This document shows positions 18,818 through 27,994 of a stretch of DNA of 45,711 nucleotides, piece after piece. This stretch comes from Bacteroidetes bacterium HGW-Bacteroidetes-2. GTDB taxonomy: Bacteria > Bacteroidota > Bacteroidia > Flavobacteriales > Flavobacteriaceae. Below the pieces are notes generated by a model. It had not been told where the DNA came from. It searched no databases and saw nothing but the letters and a program-made list of their open reading frames with translations. Where the stretch lies: assembly GCA_002842575.1 (NCBI GenBank), contig PHDJ01000036.1, positions 1 to 45,711 on the forward strand. The letters are read 5' to 3'. Within the stretch, counting starts at the first letter, position 1. Every line of letters begins with the position of its first letter. The position numbers and the translations under genes were made by a program.

Positions 18818-18819
18818 AA

Positions 18820-19218
18820 ATGAATCCAATTTTTATAAAGAGAGAAGTAAATTTTTTGGCAACGCTACTTGGATTTACTTTTTTATTTTTTGGAATACAT
18901 TGGTATATTCTCTTTCATTTTTTTAATGAAATTGATCTTATACTTCCACTTTGGACCATTTATGGATTTCATTTTATTACCGTGTTTTTTGTTTATTCCA
19001 TCCTTAATTTTAAGGAATCCAGGGGGAACAAACAGGTTTTTATTTTGTTTATGGGAGCTACACTGTTTAAAATGATTTTAACCATCGTTTTTTTACTTCC
19101 GATATTGTTAAAGCCAAACGATAATGCAACTTTGGAAGTGATCAATTTTTTTATCCCCTATTTTTTCTACTTGGCCTTAGAAATTGTGCAGATTACTTTT
19201 TTCTTAAAAAACAACTAA
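18820..19218 (+). CDS. DUF6168 family membrane protein
   Basis: 132 aa with four hydrophobic segments (about residues 12-34, 42-62, 72-95 and 104-127) and short loops. It is placed where other bacteria have atpI, between atpZ/I and atpB. It starts 2 nt after the previous stop. No catalytic motif. A role in ATP synthase assembly would be inference from position. Confidence 0.72.
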   Translation: MNPIFIKREVNFLATLLGFTFLFFGIHWYILFHFFNEIDLILPLWTIYGFHFITVFFVYSILNFKESRGNKQVFILFMGATLFKMILTIVFLLPILLKPNDNATLEVINFFIPYFFYLALEIVQITFFLKNN

Positions 19219-19387
19219 AACCAAACTAAAAATCAAGCTTAACCTATACCGTTTTAAAGGATTTGTCACCTTTTATATCCCTATATATTTCCAAGCCAAA
19301 TTGGTTCTTCCTTTCCGCACAATTAATGCCAATTAACAAAAAAAGGAGAATCTTTTTTCTAAGAATCAATAAATCTTAAAAATATTG

Positions 19388-19418
19388 TTTGACAATTCAT
19401 TAAGTAGTATTACATTTG
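19388..19418 (+). promoter_or_regulatory. Consensus Bacteroidota promoter of the atp operon
   Basis: TTTG at 19388-19391, exactly 19 nt, then TACATTTG at 19411-19418: a full match to the TTTG-N19-TAnnTTTG consensus of the Bacteroidota primary sigma factor. It lies 40 nt before the preferred atpB ATG in the 231-nt gap after DUF6168 and is the best promoter in the window. Confidence 0.75.
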
Positions 19419-19449
19419 CACCGATTTTAAGAAACGCACTATCATCTTA

Positions 19450-20547
19450 TTGAAAGCAATGAATTTACGGGCATTTAGAACATTATTTTTAGGAGTACTT
19501 TTAATTACATATTCTGCTGTAAAAGCAGAAGTTACAAACACTGAACAAAAAGAAGAAAAAAAGTTTGACCCTAAAGAAATGATAATGCATCACGTAAAAG
19601 ATGCATACACTTTTCATATTATTGATATCCATGACCAATCATACTCCATTCCTCTTCCTGTGATTTTATGGACAGAGAACGGTTTGACGACCTTTATGTC
19701 TTCCGCATTTCACCATGATTACCATGGGAAAGAAGTAGTTGAAAAAAATGGAGGTCGCTTTGTAAATTTTCACGAAAAAATATACCAGCTTGATGCCGGG
19801 GCGGCTACTTTAGAAATTGGCGCAGACGAAAAGCCGGTGAACGCACACAAACCACTGGATATATCCATTACCAGAAACGTGTTTATGATGTGGATATCTA
19901 TGCTAGTATTGTTTCTTATTTTTATAGGTGCAGCAAGAAAATATAAAAAATCAGAAAATTTTATTCCAAAAGGAATTGCCAGTTTTGTAGAGCCTCTAGT
20001 ATTGTTCATCCGTGACGAAATAGCCATACCTATGATTGGCGAAAAAAAATACAAAAAATATATGCCTTATTTACTTACGGTATTTTTCTTTATCTGGTTA
20101 AATAATATTTTTGGGCTAATTCCTATTGTAAATGGTGCAAACTTAACTGGTAATATTGCTTTTACAATGACTTTAGCACTTTTTACCTTTGTAATAACAA
20201 CTTTTAGCGGTAACAAAAATTACTGGAAACATATTTTTTGGATGCCAGGCGTGCCAGTGCCAATGAAAATTTTCTTGATGCCTATTGAAATTATAGGAAT
20301 ATTTACAAAACCAATTTCGTTAATGATTCGTCTTTTTGCAAATATTACAGCGGGACACATCATTGTACTTGCCTTAATGTCTTTAATTTTTATATTTAAT
20401 TCTATAGCAGTAGCACCAATATCTGTAGCTTTTTCATTATTTATAATCGTTATTGAAATTGTAGTTACCGCCATACAAGCTTATATTTTTACCATCTTGT
20501 CAGCTCTTTATTTTGGAATGGCAACAGAAGAACATGAACACCATTAA
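19450..20547 (+). CDS. atpB: F0F1 ATP synthase subunit a
   Basis: 365 aa, about 95 residues longer than the E. coli protein. The extra part is an N-terminal signal-like segment (FLGVLLITYSAVKA) and a soluble periplasmic region, usual for Bacteroidota. Later helices include MPYLLTVFFFIWLNNIFGLI and SLMIRLFANITAGHIIVLAL, the latter with the essential arginine that works with the c-ring glutamate in proton translocation. The frame can start at TTG 19450 or ATG 19459; the ATG seems as likely. First gene of the operon after the strong promoter at 19388. Confidence 0.94.
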   Translation: MKAMNLRAFRTLFLGVLLITYSAVKAEVTNTEQKEEKKFDPKEMIMHHVKDAYTFHIIDIHDQSYSIPLPVILWTENGLTTFMSSAFHHDYHGKEVVEKNGGRFVNFHEKIYQLDAGAATLEIGADEKPVNAHKPLDISITRNVFMMWISMLVLFLIFIGAARKYKKSENFIPKGIASFVEPLVLFIRDEIAIPMIGEKKYKKYMPYLLTVFFFIWLNNIFGLIPIVNGANLTGNIAFTMTLALFTFVITTFSGNKNYWKHIFWMPGVPVPMKIFLMPIEIIGIFTKPISLMIRLFANITAGHIIVLALMSLIFIFNSIAVAPISVAFSLFIIVIEIVVTAIQAYIFTILSALYFGMATEEHEHH

Positions 20548-20551
20548 TTAA

Positions 20552-20776
<225 letters not shown>

Positions 20777-20779
20777 AAA

Positions 20780-20818
20780 AAAAATACAGAAGTAACGGTT
20801 GGTTGCTTCTGTATTTTT
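20780..20818 (+). terminator. Terminator-like hairpin inside the atp operon, after atpE
   Basis: A 13-bp perfect stem pairs 20780-20792 with 20806-20818 around a 13-nt loop, and the right arm ends in five T. It begins 3 nt after the atpE stop and ends 30 nt before atpF. As the operon continues, it is more probably a partial terminator or an mRNA-stabilising 3' end than a full stop. Confidence 0.65.
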
Positions 20819-20848
20819 AAAAATTTAATGGTTTAAAAAGAAATAGAA

Positions 20849-21343
20849 ATGGATTTAGTAACACCCGGATTCGGACTCGTATTTTGGACGGTAATCACCT
20901 TCCTAATATTACTTTTTATTTTAAAGAAATTTGCTTGGAAGCCTATTCTTGGCGCGGTGAATTCTCGTGAAGAGTCTATCAAAGATGCCTTGGCAGCAGC
21001 TGAAGCGGCACGTCGCGAAATGGAAAACTTGCAGGCAGACAATGAAAAAATACTACAGGAAGCTCGCAATGAACGTGAATTAATGATGAAAGAAGCCCGT
21101 GATATTAAGGTAAAAATGGTTGCAGATGCTAGGGAAGAAGCAAAATTTACTACTGAAAAAATGATATTGCAAGCGCAAGAAGCTATTCAAAGTGAGAAAA
21201 AAGCAGCTGTTGCTGAACTAAAAAATCAAGTAGCTACTCTTTCCCTAGAAATTGCTGAAAAAGTGGTAAAACACGAACTTTCTAACAAAGACCAACAAGA
21301 AAAATTGGTACAAGAGATGTTAGGTAAAGCTACTTTAAATTAG
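20849..21343 (+). CDS. atpF: F0F1 ATP synthase subunit b
   Basis: 164 aa. One N-terminal membrane helix (residues 8-26, FGLVFWTVITFLILLFILK), then a long charged, heptad-rich helix (AAEAARREMENLQADNEK onward) that forms the peripheral stalk dimer, ending in a short region that binds delta. Full length. It begins after the post-atpE hairpin and is followed by atpH after 7 nt. Confidence 0.95.
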   Translation: MDLVTPGFGLVFWTVITFLILLFILKKFAWKPILGAVNSREESIKDALAAAEAARREMENLQADNEKILQEARNERELMMKEARDIKVKMVADAREEAKFTTEKMILQAQEAIQSEKKAAVAELKNQVATLSLEIAEKVVKHELSNKDQQEKLVQEMLGKATLN

Positions 21344-21350
21344 GCAAATT

Positions 21351-21887
21351 ATGAGCAGAGCAGCTATACGATATGCAAAAGCAGTTTTAGATTTGACTTC
21401 AGAGGCCTCTACTTCCAAAGAAGTATATGGCGAAATGAAAGACGTTCAAAAAACCATTGAGGGCAGTAAAGAGTTGCAGTTAATGCTGAAAAGTCCTATT
21501 GTAAAACAAGAAGATAAAAGAGCGGTATTACAAGAAATATTTCAAGGAAATTCAAAAACCATCCTAAATTTGATGGATGTTCTTATGGATAACAAACGCT
21601 CAAACCTTCTAGAAGGCGTCGCAGAAAGTTATATTTCTCAATACAATAAACAAGAGGGAGTTATAGAAGCATTGGTTACCACAGCGATACCTTTAGAGGA
21701 GCATTTAGAGCAAAAAGTAATGGCGAAGGTAAAAGAACTTACCGGTGCTACAAACGTTATCTTAACAAAGAAAATAGATACTGCTATTTTGGGAGGATTT
21801 ATTTTAAGAGTTGGCGATATGCAATACAATGCAAGTATCGCAAATAACTTTGATCAACTAAAAAAAGAATTGAATACAAGTAGATAA
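21351..21887 (+). CDS. atpH: F0F1 ATP synthase subunit delta
   Basis: 178 aa. The N-terminal six-helix domain begins RAAIRYAKAVLDL, the typical start, and binds the alpha N-terminus. The C-terminal strands end with KIDTAILGGFILRVGDMQYN, the conserved GGxxxxxGD signature near residue 150. It connects the b stalk to the F1 head. 56 nt separate it from atpA. Confidence 0.95.
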   Translation: MSRAAIRYAKAVLDLTSEASTSKEVYGEMKDVQKTIEGSKELQLMLKSPIVKQEDKRAVLQEIFQGNSKTILNLMDVLMDNKRSNLLEGVAESYISQYNKQEGVIEALVTTAIPLEEHLEQKVMAKVKELTGATNVILTKKIDTAILGGFILRVGDMQYNASIANNFDQLKKELNTSR

Positions 21888-21943
21888 TTATAGATTAAGA
21901 TTTGCAAGTAAAGCAAGTACTTTAACCTTATATTTTAAATAAA

Positions 21944-23524
21944 ATGGCAGAAGTTAAACCAGCTGAAGTATCAGCAATTTTAAAAAAGCAAATTTCAGGA
22001 TTTGAAGCAACGGCTTCTTTAGACGAGGTAGGAACTGTATTGACTGTTGGTGATGGTATCGCCAGAGTTTATGGACTATCAAATGTACAATACGGTGAGC
22101 TTGTAGAATTTGCAGGCGGATTAGAAGGAATTGTACTAAATCTGGAAGAAGACAACGTTGGTGTAGTACTCTTAGGCCCTTCAAAAGAAATAAAAGAAGG
22201 ATCTACCGTTAAACGCACACAACGTATAGCCTCTGTAAAAGTGGGCGAAGGCATTGTAGGTCGTGTGGTGAACACATTAGGAACTCCTATTGACGGAAAA
22301 GGGCCTATTGTTGGTGAAACTTTTGAATTACCTCTTGAACGTAAAGCTCCTGGAGTTATTTATAGAGAACCCGTTACTGAACCACTTCAAACAGGCATCA
22401 AAGCAATCGATGCGATGATTCCAGTAGGAAGAGGACAGCGGGAGTTGGTTATCGGTGACCGTCAAACCGGTAAAACTACCGTTTGTATCGATACCATTTT
22501 AAATCAAAGAGAATTTTATGATGCTGGCAAACCAGTATATTGCATTTATGTAGCTATTGGTCAAAAAGCTTCTACCGTTGCAAATATTGCAAAAGTTCTG
22601 GAAGACAAAGGAGCAATGGCTTATACAACCATAGTTGCAGCAAACGCAAGTGATCCTGCTCCTATGCAGGTTTATGCGCCATTTACAGGAGCTGCAATTG
22701 GCGAGTATTTTAGAGATACAGGTCGCCCTGCTTTAATTATTTATGATGATTTATCAAAACAAGCGGTGGCTTATCGTGAAGTATCTTTATTACTAAGAAG
22801 ACCACCAGGACGTGAAGCATATCCGGGTGACGTTTTCTATCTACACTCCAGATTATTAGAGCGTTCTGCAAAAATAATCAATGACGATGATATTGCAAAA
22901 GAAATGAACGATTTGCCGGAAGTCCTAAAAAACAAAGTAAAAGGAGGAGGTTCATTAACCGCATTGCCCATTATTGAAACACAAGCAGCTGACGTTTCTG
23001 CATATATTCCCACCAATGTAATTTCGATTACAGATGGACAGATTTTCTTAGAAACCGATTTGTTCAATGCAGGAGTTCGTCCGGCAATTAATGTTGGTAT
23101 TTCTGTATCACGTGTAGGAGGAAATGCACAAATCAAATCGATGAAAAAAGTGGCAGGTACGTTAAAACTCGATCAGGCGCAATATCGCGAATTAGAAGCT
23201 TTTGCAAAATTTGGATCCGATTTAGATGCCGCTACGCAAAATGTTATCGAAAAAGGAAAACGAAACGTTGAAATTTTAAAACAAGCAGAAAGTAATCCGT
23301 TTACTGTAGAAGATCAAATAGCCATTATTTATGCCGGATCTAAAAACCTTCTTCGTTCGGTTCCAGTTGTAAAAGTGAAAGAATTTGAGCGTGACTATTT
23401 AGAAATTTTAAACGCAAAGCATAGAAATATTTTGGATGAATTGAAAGCAGGAAAGCTAACAGATACTGTAATAGAAACTCTCGAGGCAGTAGCTAAAGAT
23501 CTTTCAGCAAAATTTAAGGTATAG
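21944..23524 (+). CDS. atpA: F0F1 ATP synthase subunit alpha
   Basis: 526 aa. Walker A loop GDRQTGKT at residues 171-178; the catalytic-interface arginine region is in [20 protein letters not shown] near residue 385 (in part); the N-terminal beta barrel and C-terminal helical bundle are complete. It forms the F1 hexamer with beta, whose gene (with epsilon) is not in this window. In Bacteroidota atpD-atpC usually form a separate locus. The following 440 nt hold a decayed element before atpG. Confidence 0.97.
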   Translation: MAEVKPAEVSAILKKQISGFEATASLDEVGTVLTVGDGIARVYGLSNVQYGELVEFAGGLEGIVLNLEEDNVGVVLLGPSKEIKEGSTVKRTQRIASVKVGEGIVGRVVNTLGTPIDGKGPIVGETFELPLERKAPGVIYREPVTEPLQTGIKAIDAMIPVGRGQRELVIGDRQTGKTTVCIDTILNQREFYDAGKPVYCIYVAIGQKASTVANIAKVLEDKGAMAYTTIVAANASDPAPMQVYAPFTGAAIGEYFRDTGRPALIIYDDLSKQAVAYREVSLLLRRPPGREAYPGDVFYLHSRLLERSAKIINDDDIAKEMNDLPEVLKNKVKGGGSLTALPIIETQAADVSAYIPTNVISITDGQIFLETDLFNAGVRPAINVGISVSRVGGNAQIKSMKKVAGTLKLDQAQYRELEAFAKFGSDLDAATQNVIEKGKRNVEILKQAESNPFTVEDQIAIIYAGSKNLLRSVPVVKVKEFERDYLEILNAKHRNILDELKAGKLTDTVIETLEAVAKDLSAKFKV

Positions 23525-23527
23525 TGC

Positions 23528-23958
23528 TGAGTGCTGAGTGATAAGATAAACTCATAACTAAGAAAGAGTAAGTTAAAATATTAGAAAGAATGGCTTTGAA
23601 GAAAGTCCAATTCGAAAAAAAGTTTTGAATTTGCTTGCGATGTTGTTAGATTTTGTGATGCTTTAAAAGCAAATAAGGACTTTGAATTAGCGTCTCAATT
23701 ACTTAAAAGCGGAACCAGCATAGGAGCAAACACTCGAGAAGCATAAAGAGGCGTAAGTAAAAAAGATTTTAAAAATAAATTTGGTATTGCCTTAAAGGAA
23801 GCAGAAGAAACAAAATATTGGTTAGAAATTCTTGAAGAAACCGGAAGGCAAGTACCGGAACAGATGAAAAATAAGTGCTAGGAATTAATTCGGATTTTAG
23901 TTGCAATAATTAAAACTTCGGGAGATAAATAATAACTCTGCACTCATACTCATAACTA
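23528..23958. repeat. Repeat-bounded insertion-like element between atpA and atpG
   Basis: The spacer between atpA and atpG is bounded by an imperfect inverted repeat (23528-23539 against 23935-23946, 11 of 12 bases) and by an 11-bp exact direct repeat, actcataacta, at 23550-23560 and 23948-23958. Between them lies the broken four-helix-bundle gene. The repeats suggest a once mobile or mobilised cassette; no transposase is present. Confidence 0.5.
23590..23932 (+). pseudogene. Decayed four-helix-bundle (23S rRNA intervening-sequence type) protein gene
   Basis: Reading the spacer by hand gives a near-complete four-helix-bundle protein that is broken three times. ATG at 23590 opens MALKKVQFEKKF and then meets TGA; slipping frame in the A-run near 23617 restores KSFEFACDVVRFCDALK. 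The frame then reads SGTSIGANTREA, a TAA where homologues have glutamine (EAQR), RGVSKKDFKNKFGIALKEAE, ALKEAEETKYWLEILEETG, and a TAG after KNKC before ELIRILVAIIKTSGDK. Intact relatives (IVS/S23 or Avd-like, about 115-125 aa) lie in rRNA inserts and intergenic repeats. Both stops are one base from glutamine codons. Confidence 0.75.
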
Positions 23959-23964
23959 TTAAAA

Positions 23965-24837
23965 ATGGCAAACTTAAAAGAAATACGTAACAGGATTACC
24001 TCGGTATCTTCAACAATGCAGATAACTAGTGCCATGAAAATGGTTTCTGCTGCTAAGTTGAAAAAAGCGCAAGATGCTATAACTGCTATGCGTCCTTATG
24101 CCAATAAACTTACTCAACTATTACAAACCCTAAGCGCAAGTCTTGAAGGAGATAGCGGGAGCAAATTTGCCAAAGAACGCGAAGTGAAAAATGTACTAAT
24201 TGTACCCATAACTTCAAATCGTGGTCTTGCCGGAGCCTTTAATACCAATATCATTAAAGAAGCTAAAAATCTTGCCTCAACGGTATATGCTGGAAAAAAA
24301 GTAGATTTTTACACCATAGGGAAAAAAGGAAACGACATTTTAAAGAAAACCCATCCGGTTATTCAAAATAACAACACCATTTTTGACGAGCTTGATTTTG
24401 AAACGGTTTCTGTCATTGCTGAAAAATTAATGGAGTTGTTTACCGAAGGCAAGTATGATAAAATTGTTTTGGTGTATAATCAGTTCAAAAATGCAGCGAC
24501 CCAAATTGTTGCCAAAGAACAATTTTTACCAATAATTCCAATACAATTAGCAGAAGGAACAACCACAACACAAAATTCTGATTATATTTTTGAACCCTCA
24601 AAAGAAGAAATTGTCAACCAATTAATTCCTAAAAGTTTAAAAACACAACTTTTCACCGGAATTAGAGATTCTGTAGCCAGCGAACACGGAGCACGTATGA
24701 CTGCGATGCACAAAGCAACTGACAATGCCACAGAACTAAGAGACGCACTAAAATTGTCCTACAATAAAGCTCGCCAAGCCTCAATTACTAATGAGATATT
24801 AGAAATTGTTGGTGGTGCTGAAGCGCTGAACAATTAG
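23965..24837 (+). CDS. atpG: F0F1 ATP synthase subunit gamma
   Basis: 290 aa. The central rotor shaft: the N-terminal helix begins NLKEIRNRITSVSSTMQITS with the conserved MKMVSAAKL, and the C-terminal helix ends YNKARQASITNEILEIVGGA. Both are needed for the coiled coil inside F1. It follows the decayed element by 33 nt from its last stop, so the gene is still served by the operon promoter unless a new promoter lies in the insert. A strong terminator follows. Confidence 0.96.
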   Translation: MANLKEIRNRITSVSSTMQITSAMKMVSAAKLKKAQDAITAMRPYANKLTQLLQTLSASLEGDSGSKFAKEREVKNVLIVPITSNRGLAGAFNTNIIKEAKNLASTVYAGKKVDFYTIGKKGNDILKKTHPVIQNNNTIFDELDFETVSVIAEKLMELFTEGKYDKIVLVYNQFKNAATQIVAKEQFLPIIPIQLAEGTTTTQNSDYIFEPSKEEIVNQLIPKSLKTQLFTGIRDSVASEHGARMTAMHKATDNATELRDALKLSYNKARQASITNEILEIVGGAEALNN

Positions 24838-24866
24838 GCGAAGCGAAATTTCGTAAAAACATATTC

Positions 24867-24902
24867 AACCCACTCAGGGTTTTAAACCCTGAGTGGGTTT
24901 TT
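24867..24902 (+). terminator. Intrinsic terminator of the atp operon
   Basis: A perfect 16-bp inverted repeat (24867-24882 with 24884-24899) centred on one base, running into a T run at 24898-24902. It ends 65 nt after atpG. The T run and bases after it are duplicated 500 bp downstream. Confidence 0.85.
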
Positions 24903-24947
24903 CATTTAACCAAAACCCAAAAAGAGCTGTCTTGTTTTCCTGACTTT
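24895..24947 (+). repeat. Left copy of a 53-bp imperfect direct repeat
   Basis: Aligned by eye to 25392-25445: about 46 of 53 bases match, with one single-base gap. The shared core is aaagagctgtc. This copy overlaps the tail of the atpG terminator. Confidence 0.65.
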
Positions 24948-25071
24948 CGCACTTAAAATTTTTTAAATCTTAATCTATTGATAGATAAAAACTTGACATA
25001 TTTTTATTTGTTTTTTGGGTGTTAATTTGATTATTTTTCTAGCTAGGTAGAATATACCTTGACTTTATGCC

Positions 25072-25202
25072 ACCCCTTCGGGATTATGTTATGTGTATGG
25101 ATATTGCTATAATTATATCACCACTTTGTGGTTCTTAAATCCCGAAGGGATGAAAAAATTATAGCAAAATTTAGTTATAAATTGTAAAAACCCCGACGGG
25201 GT
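25072..25202. repeat. Cluster of short GC-rich palindromes
   Basis: Within AT-rich DNA lie an inverted pair (25072-25084 and 25139-25151, 12 of 13 bases), the palindrome accac-ttt-gtggt at 25120-25132, and accccgacggggt at 25190-25202. The whole can fold into one long hairpin plus a small one. Such CCCGAAGGG/CCCCGACGGGG palindromes recur between genes in Bacteroidota. The 645-nt gap from 24838 to 25482 holds nothing else recognised as a gene. Confidence 0.55.
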
Positions 25203-25391
25203 GATATTTTTATTGTTTTATAATCTTTAATTAGCAAAAAAATATAGGAAAATTTAAAAAGTAGCATATTTGATATGTGTTAGTGTGTTGAATTGTTTTA
25301 TAATTTTATAGCAGAAATTAGATAAATATATAAAGGAGAAGACTATCTATCTTTATTTTTTTTTGGGGGTGTTAAAATGCGTAAGTCAACA

Positions 25392-25445
25392 GGGTTTTTC
25401 TTTTAACCAAGACCGATAAAGAGCTGTCCTGTTTTTTTGTACTTT
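25392..25445 (+). repeat. Right copy of the 53-bp imperfect direct repeat, with a -7 box
   Basis: Partner of 24895-24947. Here the end of the repeat carries TACTTTTG (25440-25447), a perfect -7 box for the lipoprotein gene 35 nt downstream; in the left copy the same place reads GACTTTCG and is not a promoter match. Confidence 0.6.
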
Positions 25446-25482
25446 TGGCAAGACATTTGATTTAAGAAACCAAAACTGCTTT

Positions 25483-25998
25483 ATGATGACTAAAAAAATC
25501 ACTATCCTATTCACAGCTTTAGTTTTATTAAGCGTACTCTTTTCTTGTACAAGCAACTCCAAAATTTTTGAAGAAAATCCACCATTCTCAGTAAAAGAAG
25601 CCACTTTTCAAAACTGGTTTGCCGGTGCACAGGAATTTGGAAAAGGCACACATGTTTTCCTAGAAATGGAAAATATTACACAAAACACGCAGATAGATAG
25701 TATTTATTTCAGAGGATTAGCAGATGTTTTACAAAAAGACCCTAATAATCCTCTTAAATATAAAGGAAATTTAAAAGCAGCGGCAAAGCAAGATGTAGTC
25801 TTGCATGAAAATCCGATAAAAGAAATAAACAATCCCATTCCCAATATCCAAAAGGATTTTCGATTTGATTTAAGTCCAAACGAAGCCGTGATAAGCTATC
25901 ACAAAAACAATAAGCGATATTATTATAAAGTGACTCATTTAAAGGAAATAGAACCCCTTAATTATCCTTCAACAAACAGAGGGGAAAACAATAACTAA
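25483..25998 (+). CDS. Predicted lipoprotein of unknown function
   Basis: 171 aa. Signal peptide with lipobox LFSC near residues 19-22 (VLLSVLFSCTSN), so it is probably anchored in a membrane after export. The mature part is a mix of short strands (FLEMENITQNTQIDSIYFRG) that looks like an immunoglobulin-like or small beta domain; no family was recognised with confidence. Start chosen at the first ATG of ATGATGAC; the second, 3 nt on, is equally possible. The flippase gene follows after 58 nt. A -7 box lies at 25440-25447. Confidence 0.72.
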   Translation: MMTKKITILFTALVLLSVLFSCTSNSKIFEENPPFSVKEATFQNWFAGAQEFGKGTHVFLEMENITQNTQIDSIYFRGLADVLQKDPNNPLKYKGNLKAAAKQDVVLHENPIKEINNPIPNIQKDFRFDLSPNEAVISYHKNNKRYYYKVTHLKEIEPLNYPSTNRGENNN

Positions 25999-26056
25999 AA
26001 ACGTTTGCCTTAGTGTTGTTATTTCAATAAATTAGCTTTTGTAACAGAACCCATCT

Positions 26057-27520
26057 TTGAGCGCATTTAGAAAATTATTTCAGCAAACTTTCATCTACGG
26101 CTTGGCAACAGTTTTGCCCAGAATGCTGAGCTTTTTATTAGTGCCATTGTACACCGCAATTCTCCCAGTTACAGAGTATGGCGCTATTTCTGTTATTTTT
26201 TCTTGGATAGTTTTGTTTAATGTCGTTCTTGCTTATGGTATGGAAACTGCATTTTTTCGTTTTTTTCATAAAGAAAAAGACAAAAACTTAGTTATTTCTA
26301 CTTCCACGGTTTCTATATTATTTACCTCCTTTTTGTTTTTTGCTTTTGCTTATGTTTTTCGGGAAGGACTTGCAGCACTTTCCGGTATTCCTATACAATA
26401 TGTTACCTATGCCATTTATATTTTGGTTTTAGATGCTTTGGTTATTATTCCTTTTGCATGGCTACGGGCCAATGAAAAGCCGCTTCGTTACGCCGTTTTA
26501 AAAATTATAAACGTGGCGCTTAATTTAGGATTGAATGTATTTCTTTTAATTTTTCTCCCAAAATTTGCAATACAAAACCCTTCCGGATTTTGGAATGCTA
26601 TATACGTCGAAGGGTTTGAAATTTCCTATATTTTCCTTTCTATGGTGGCAGCGAGTGCTTTTACCTTATTGCTCCTATTGCCTTTTTATCGGAAAGTACA
26701 ATACGTTTTCAGCAAAACACTTTGGAAAGAAATGATGCATTATGCCTTTCCAGTGCTTATTGCCGGAATTGCATTTGCAGTAAATGAAACTTTTGACAGA
26801 ATACTCTTATTGTGGATGCTACCAGAAAATAGTGCTGAAGAAGCTATTGGAGCATATTCTGCTTGTTATAAATTGGCAGTGTTTATGACTCTTTTTGCCA
26901 CAGCTTTTAGAATGGGCATTGAACCTTTTTTCTTCAGTAGGGCAACCCATAAAAATGCTCCGGAAACGTATGCTTTAATAACCAGATATTTTGTAGCCTT
27001 TGGGGCGGTAATATTAGTTACTGTGGTAGTTTTTGCCGATGTATTGAAAGTAATTTTAATTAGAGATTCTGCCTATTGGGAGGCGATGAAAATCGTCCCA
27101 CTAATTTTGCTAGCCAATTTTTGTTTGGGAATTTATCACAACCTTTCGGTATGGTATAAAATTACCGATCGAACAAAATTTGGTGCGTACATTTCCATCG
27201 TTGGTGCAATAATTACATTAACAATTAACTTTTTACTCATACCGATTATGAGCTATATGGGCTCGGCTATTGCCACGGTATCAGCCTATACGGCCATGAT
27301 GTTTTTGTCCTATTATTTTGGTCAAAAACACTATCCAATTCCGTATGCCATTCAAAAAATGAGTTTGTACTTCTGGATTTCCATTGCTTTTTCAGCCCTC
27401 TCTTTTTATGTTTTCAGAAATAATTATTTTATTGGAATAGGGTTGTGGATTGCTTTTTTAACTTTGGTTTTTATTCAAGAAAAGCAGGTCCTTTTGCAAT
27501 TAATACGATTTAAAAAATGA
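26057..27520 (+). CDS. Oligosaccharide flippase (Wzx/MATE-like polysaccharide exporter)
   Basis: 487 aa from a TTG start, about 12-14 membrane helices. The N-terminus [20 protein letters not shown] and [20 protein letters not shown] are typical of the polysaccharide_synt family within the MOP superfamily. It should flip lipid-linked glycan units across the inner membrane. It is not adjacent to the EPS cluster at 0-8 kb; in Flavobacteriaceae this gene stands with dut and the TPR/DUF4292 genes as here. The stop overlaps the dut start by 4 nt (ATGA). Confidence 0.9.
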   Translation: MSAFRKLFQQTFIYGLATVLPRMLSFLLVPLYTAILPVTEYGAISVIFSWIVLFNVVLAYGMETAFFRFFHKEKDKNLVISTSTVSILFTSFLFFAFAYVFREGLAALSGIPIQYVTYAIYILVLDALVIIPFAWLRANEKPLRYAVLKIINVALNLGLNVFLLIFLPKFAIQNPSGFWNAIYVEGFEISYIFLSMVAASAFTLLLLLPFYRKVQYVFSKTLWKEMMHYAFPVLIAGIAFAVNETFDRILLLWMLPENSAEEAIGAYSACYKLAVFMTLFATAFRMGIEPFFFSRATHKNAPETYALITRYFVAFGAVILVTVVVFADVLKVILIRDSAYWEAMKIVPLILLANFCLGIYHNLSVWYKITDRTKFGAYISIVGAIITLTINFLLIPIMSYMGSAIATVSAYTAMMFLSYYFGQKHYPIPYAIQKMSLYFWISIAFSALSFYVFRNNYFIGIGLWIAFLTLVFIQEKQVLLQLIRFKK

Positions 27521-27951
27521 AAATAAAGATCATCAACACCTCCGCTCACGAGTTGCCTAGTTATGAAACTATAGCTTCTGCAGGTATGGATTTGCGGGCT
27601 GCAATACAAGAATCCATAATCTTAAAACCCTTAGAGCGAGCCATTATTAAAACAGGATTGTTTATAGAACTCTCCATAGGCGTCGAAGCACAAGTACGCC
27701 CAAGAAGCGGCTTGGCTGCAAAAAAAGGAATCACCGTTTTAAATGCGCCTGGAACCATAGATGCAGACTATCGAGGCGAAATAGGCGTTATCTTAGTAAA
27801 TTTGTCTAACGAGGCATTCACCATAGAAAATGGCGAGCGCATAGCACAATTAGTCATCGCAAAACACGAACGTGCAGAATGGATGGAAGTAAAAGTGCTT
27901 TCAGAAACAGCAAGAGGAGAAGGTGGGTTTGGAAGTACAGGCACAAAATAA
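27517..27951 (+). CDS. dut: dUTP diphosphatase
   Basis: 144 aa, a homotrimeric dUTPase that hydrolyses dUTP to dUMP and pyrophosphate. All five motifs are seen in order: SAGMDLRA (22-29), [11 protein letters not shown] (near 63), [16 protein letters not shown] (near 77), ERIAQLVI (near 108) and the C-terminal [10 protein letters not shown] that closes over the active site. The ATG overlaps the flippase stop. The broken nucleotidyltransferase follows after 43 nt. Confidence 0.97.
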   Translation: MKIKIINTSAHELPSYETIASAGMDLRAAIQESIILKPLERAIIKTGLFIELSIGVEAQVRPRSGLAAKKGITVLNAPGTIDADYRGEIGVILVNLSNEAFTIENGERIAQLVIAKHERAEWMEVKVLSETARGEGGFGSTGTK

Positions 27952-27994
27952 TCACAAAGGTTATCTCTCTAAATTTAAATCTAATTATTAAAAG

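Noticed and set aside
25072-25202. CRISPR-like repeats
   Set aside because: Units are palindromes of differing sequence without regular spacers, and no cas genes are present.
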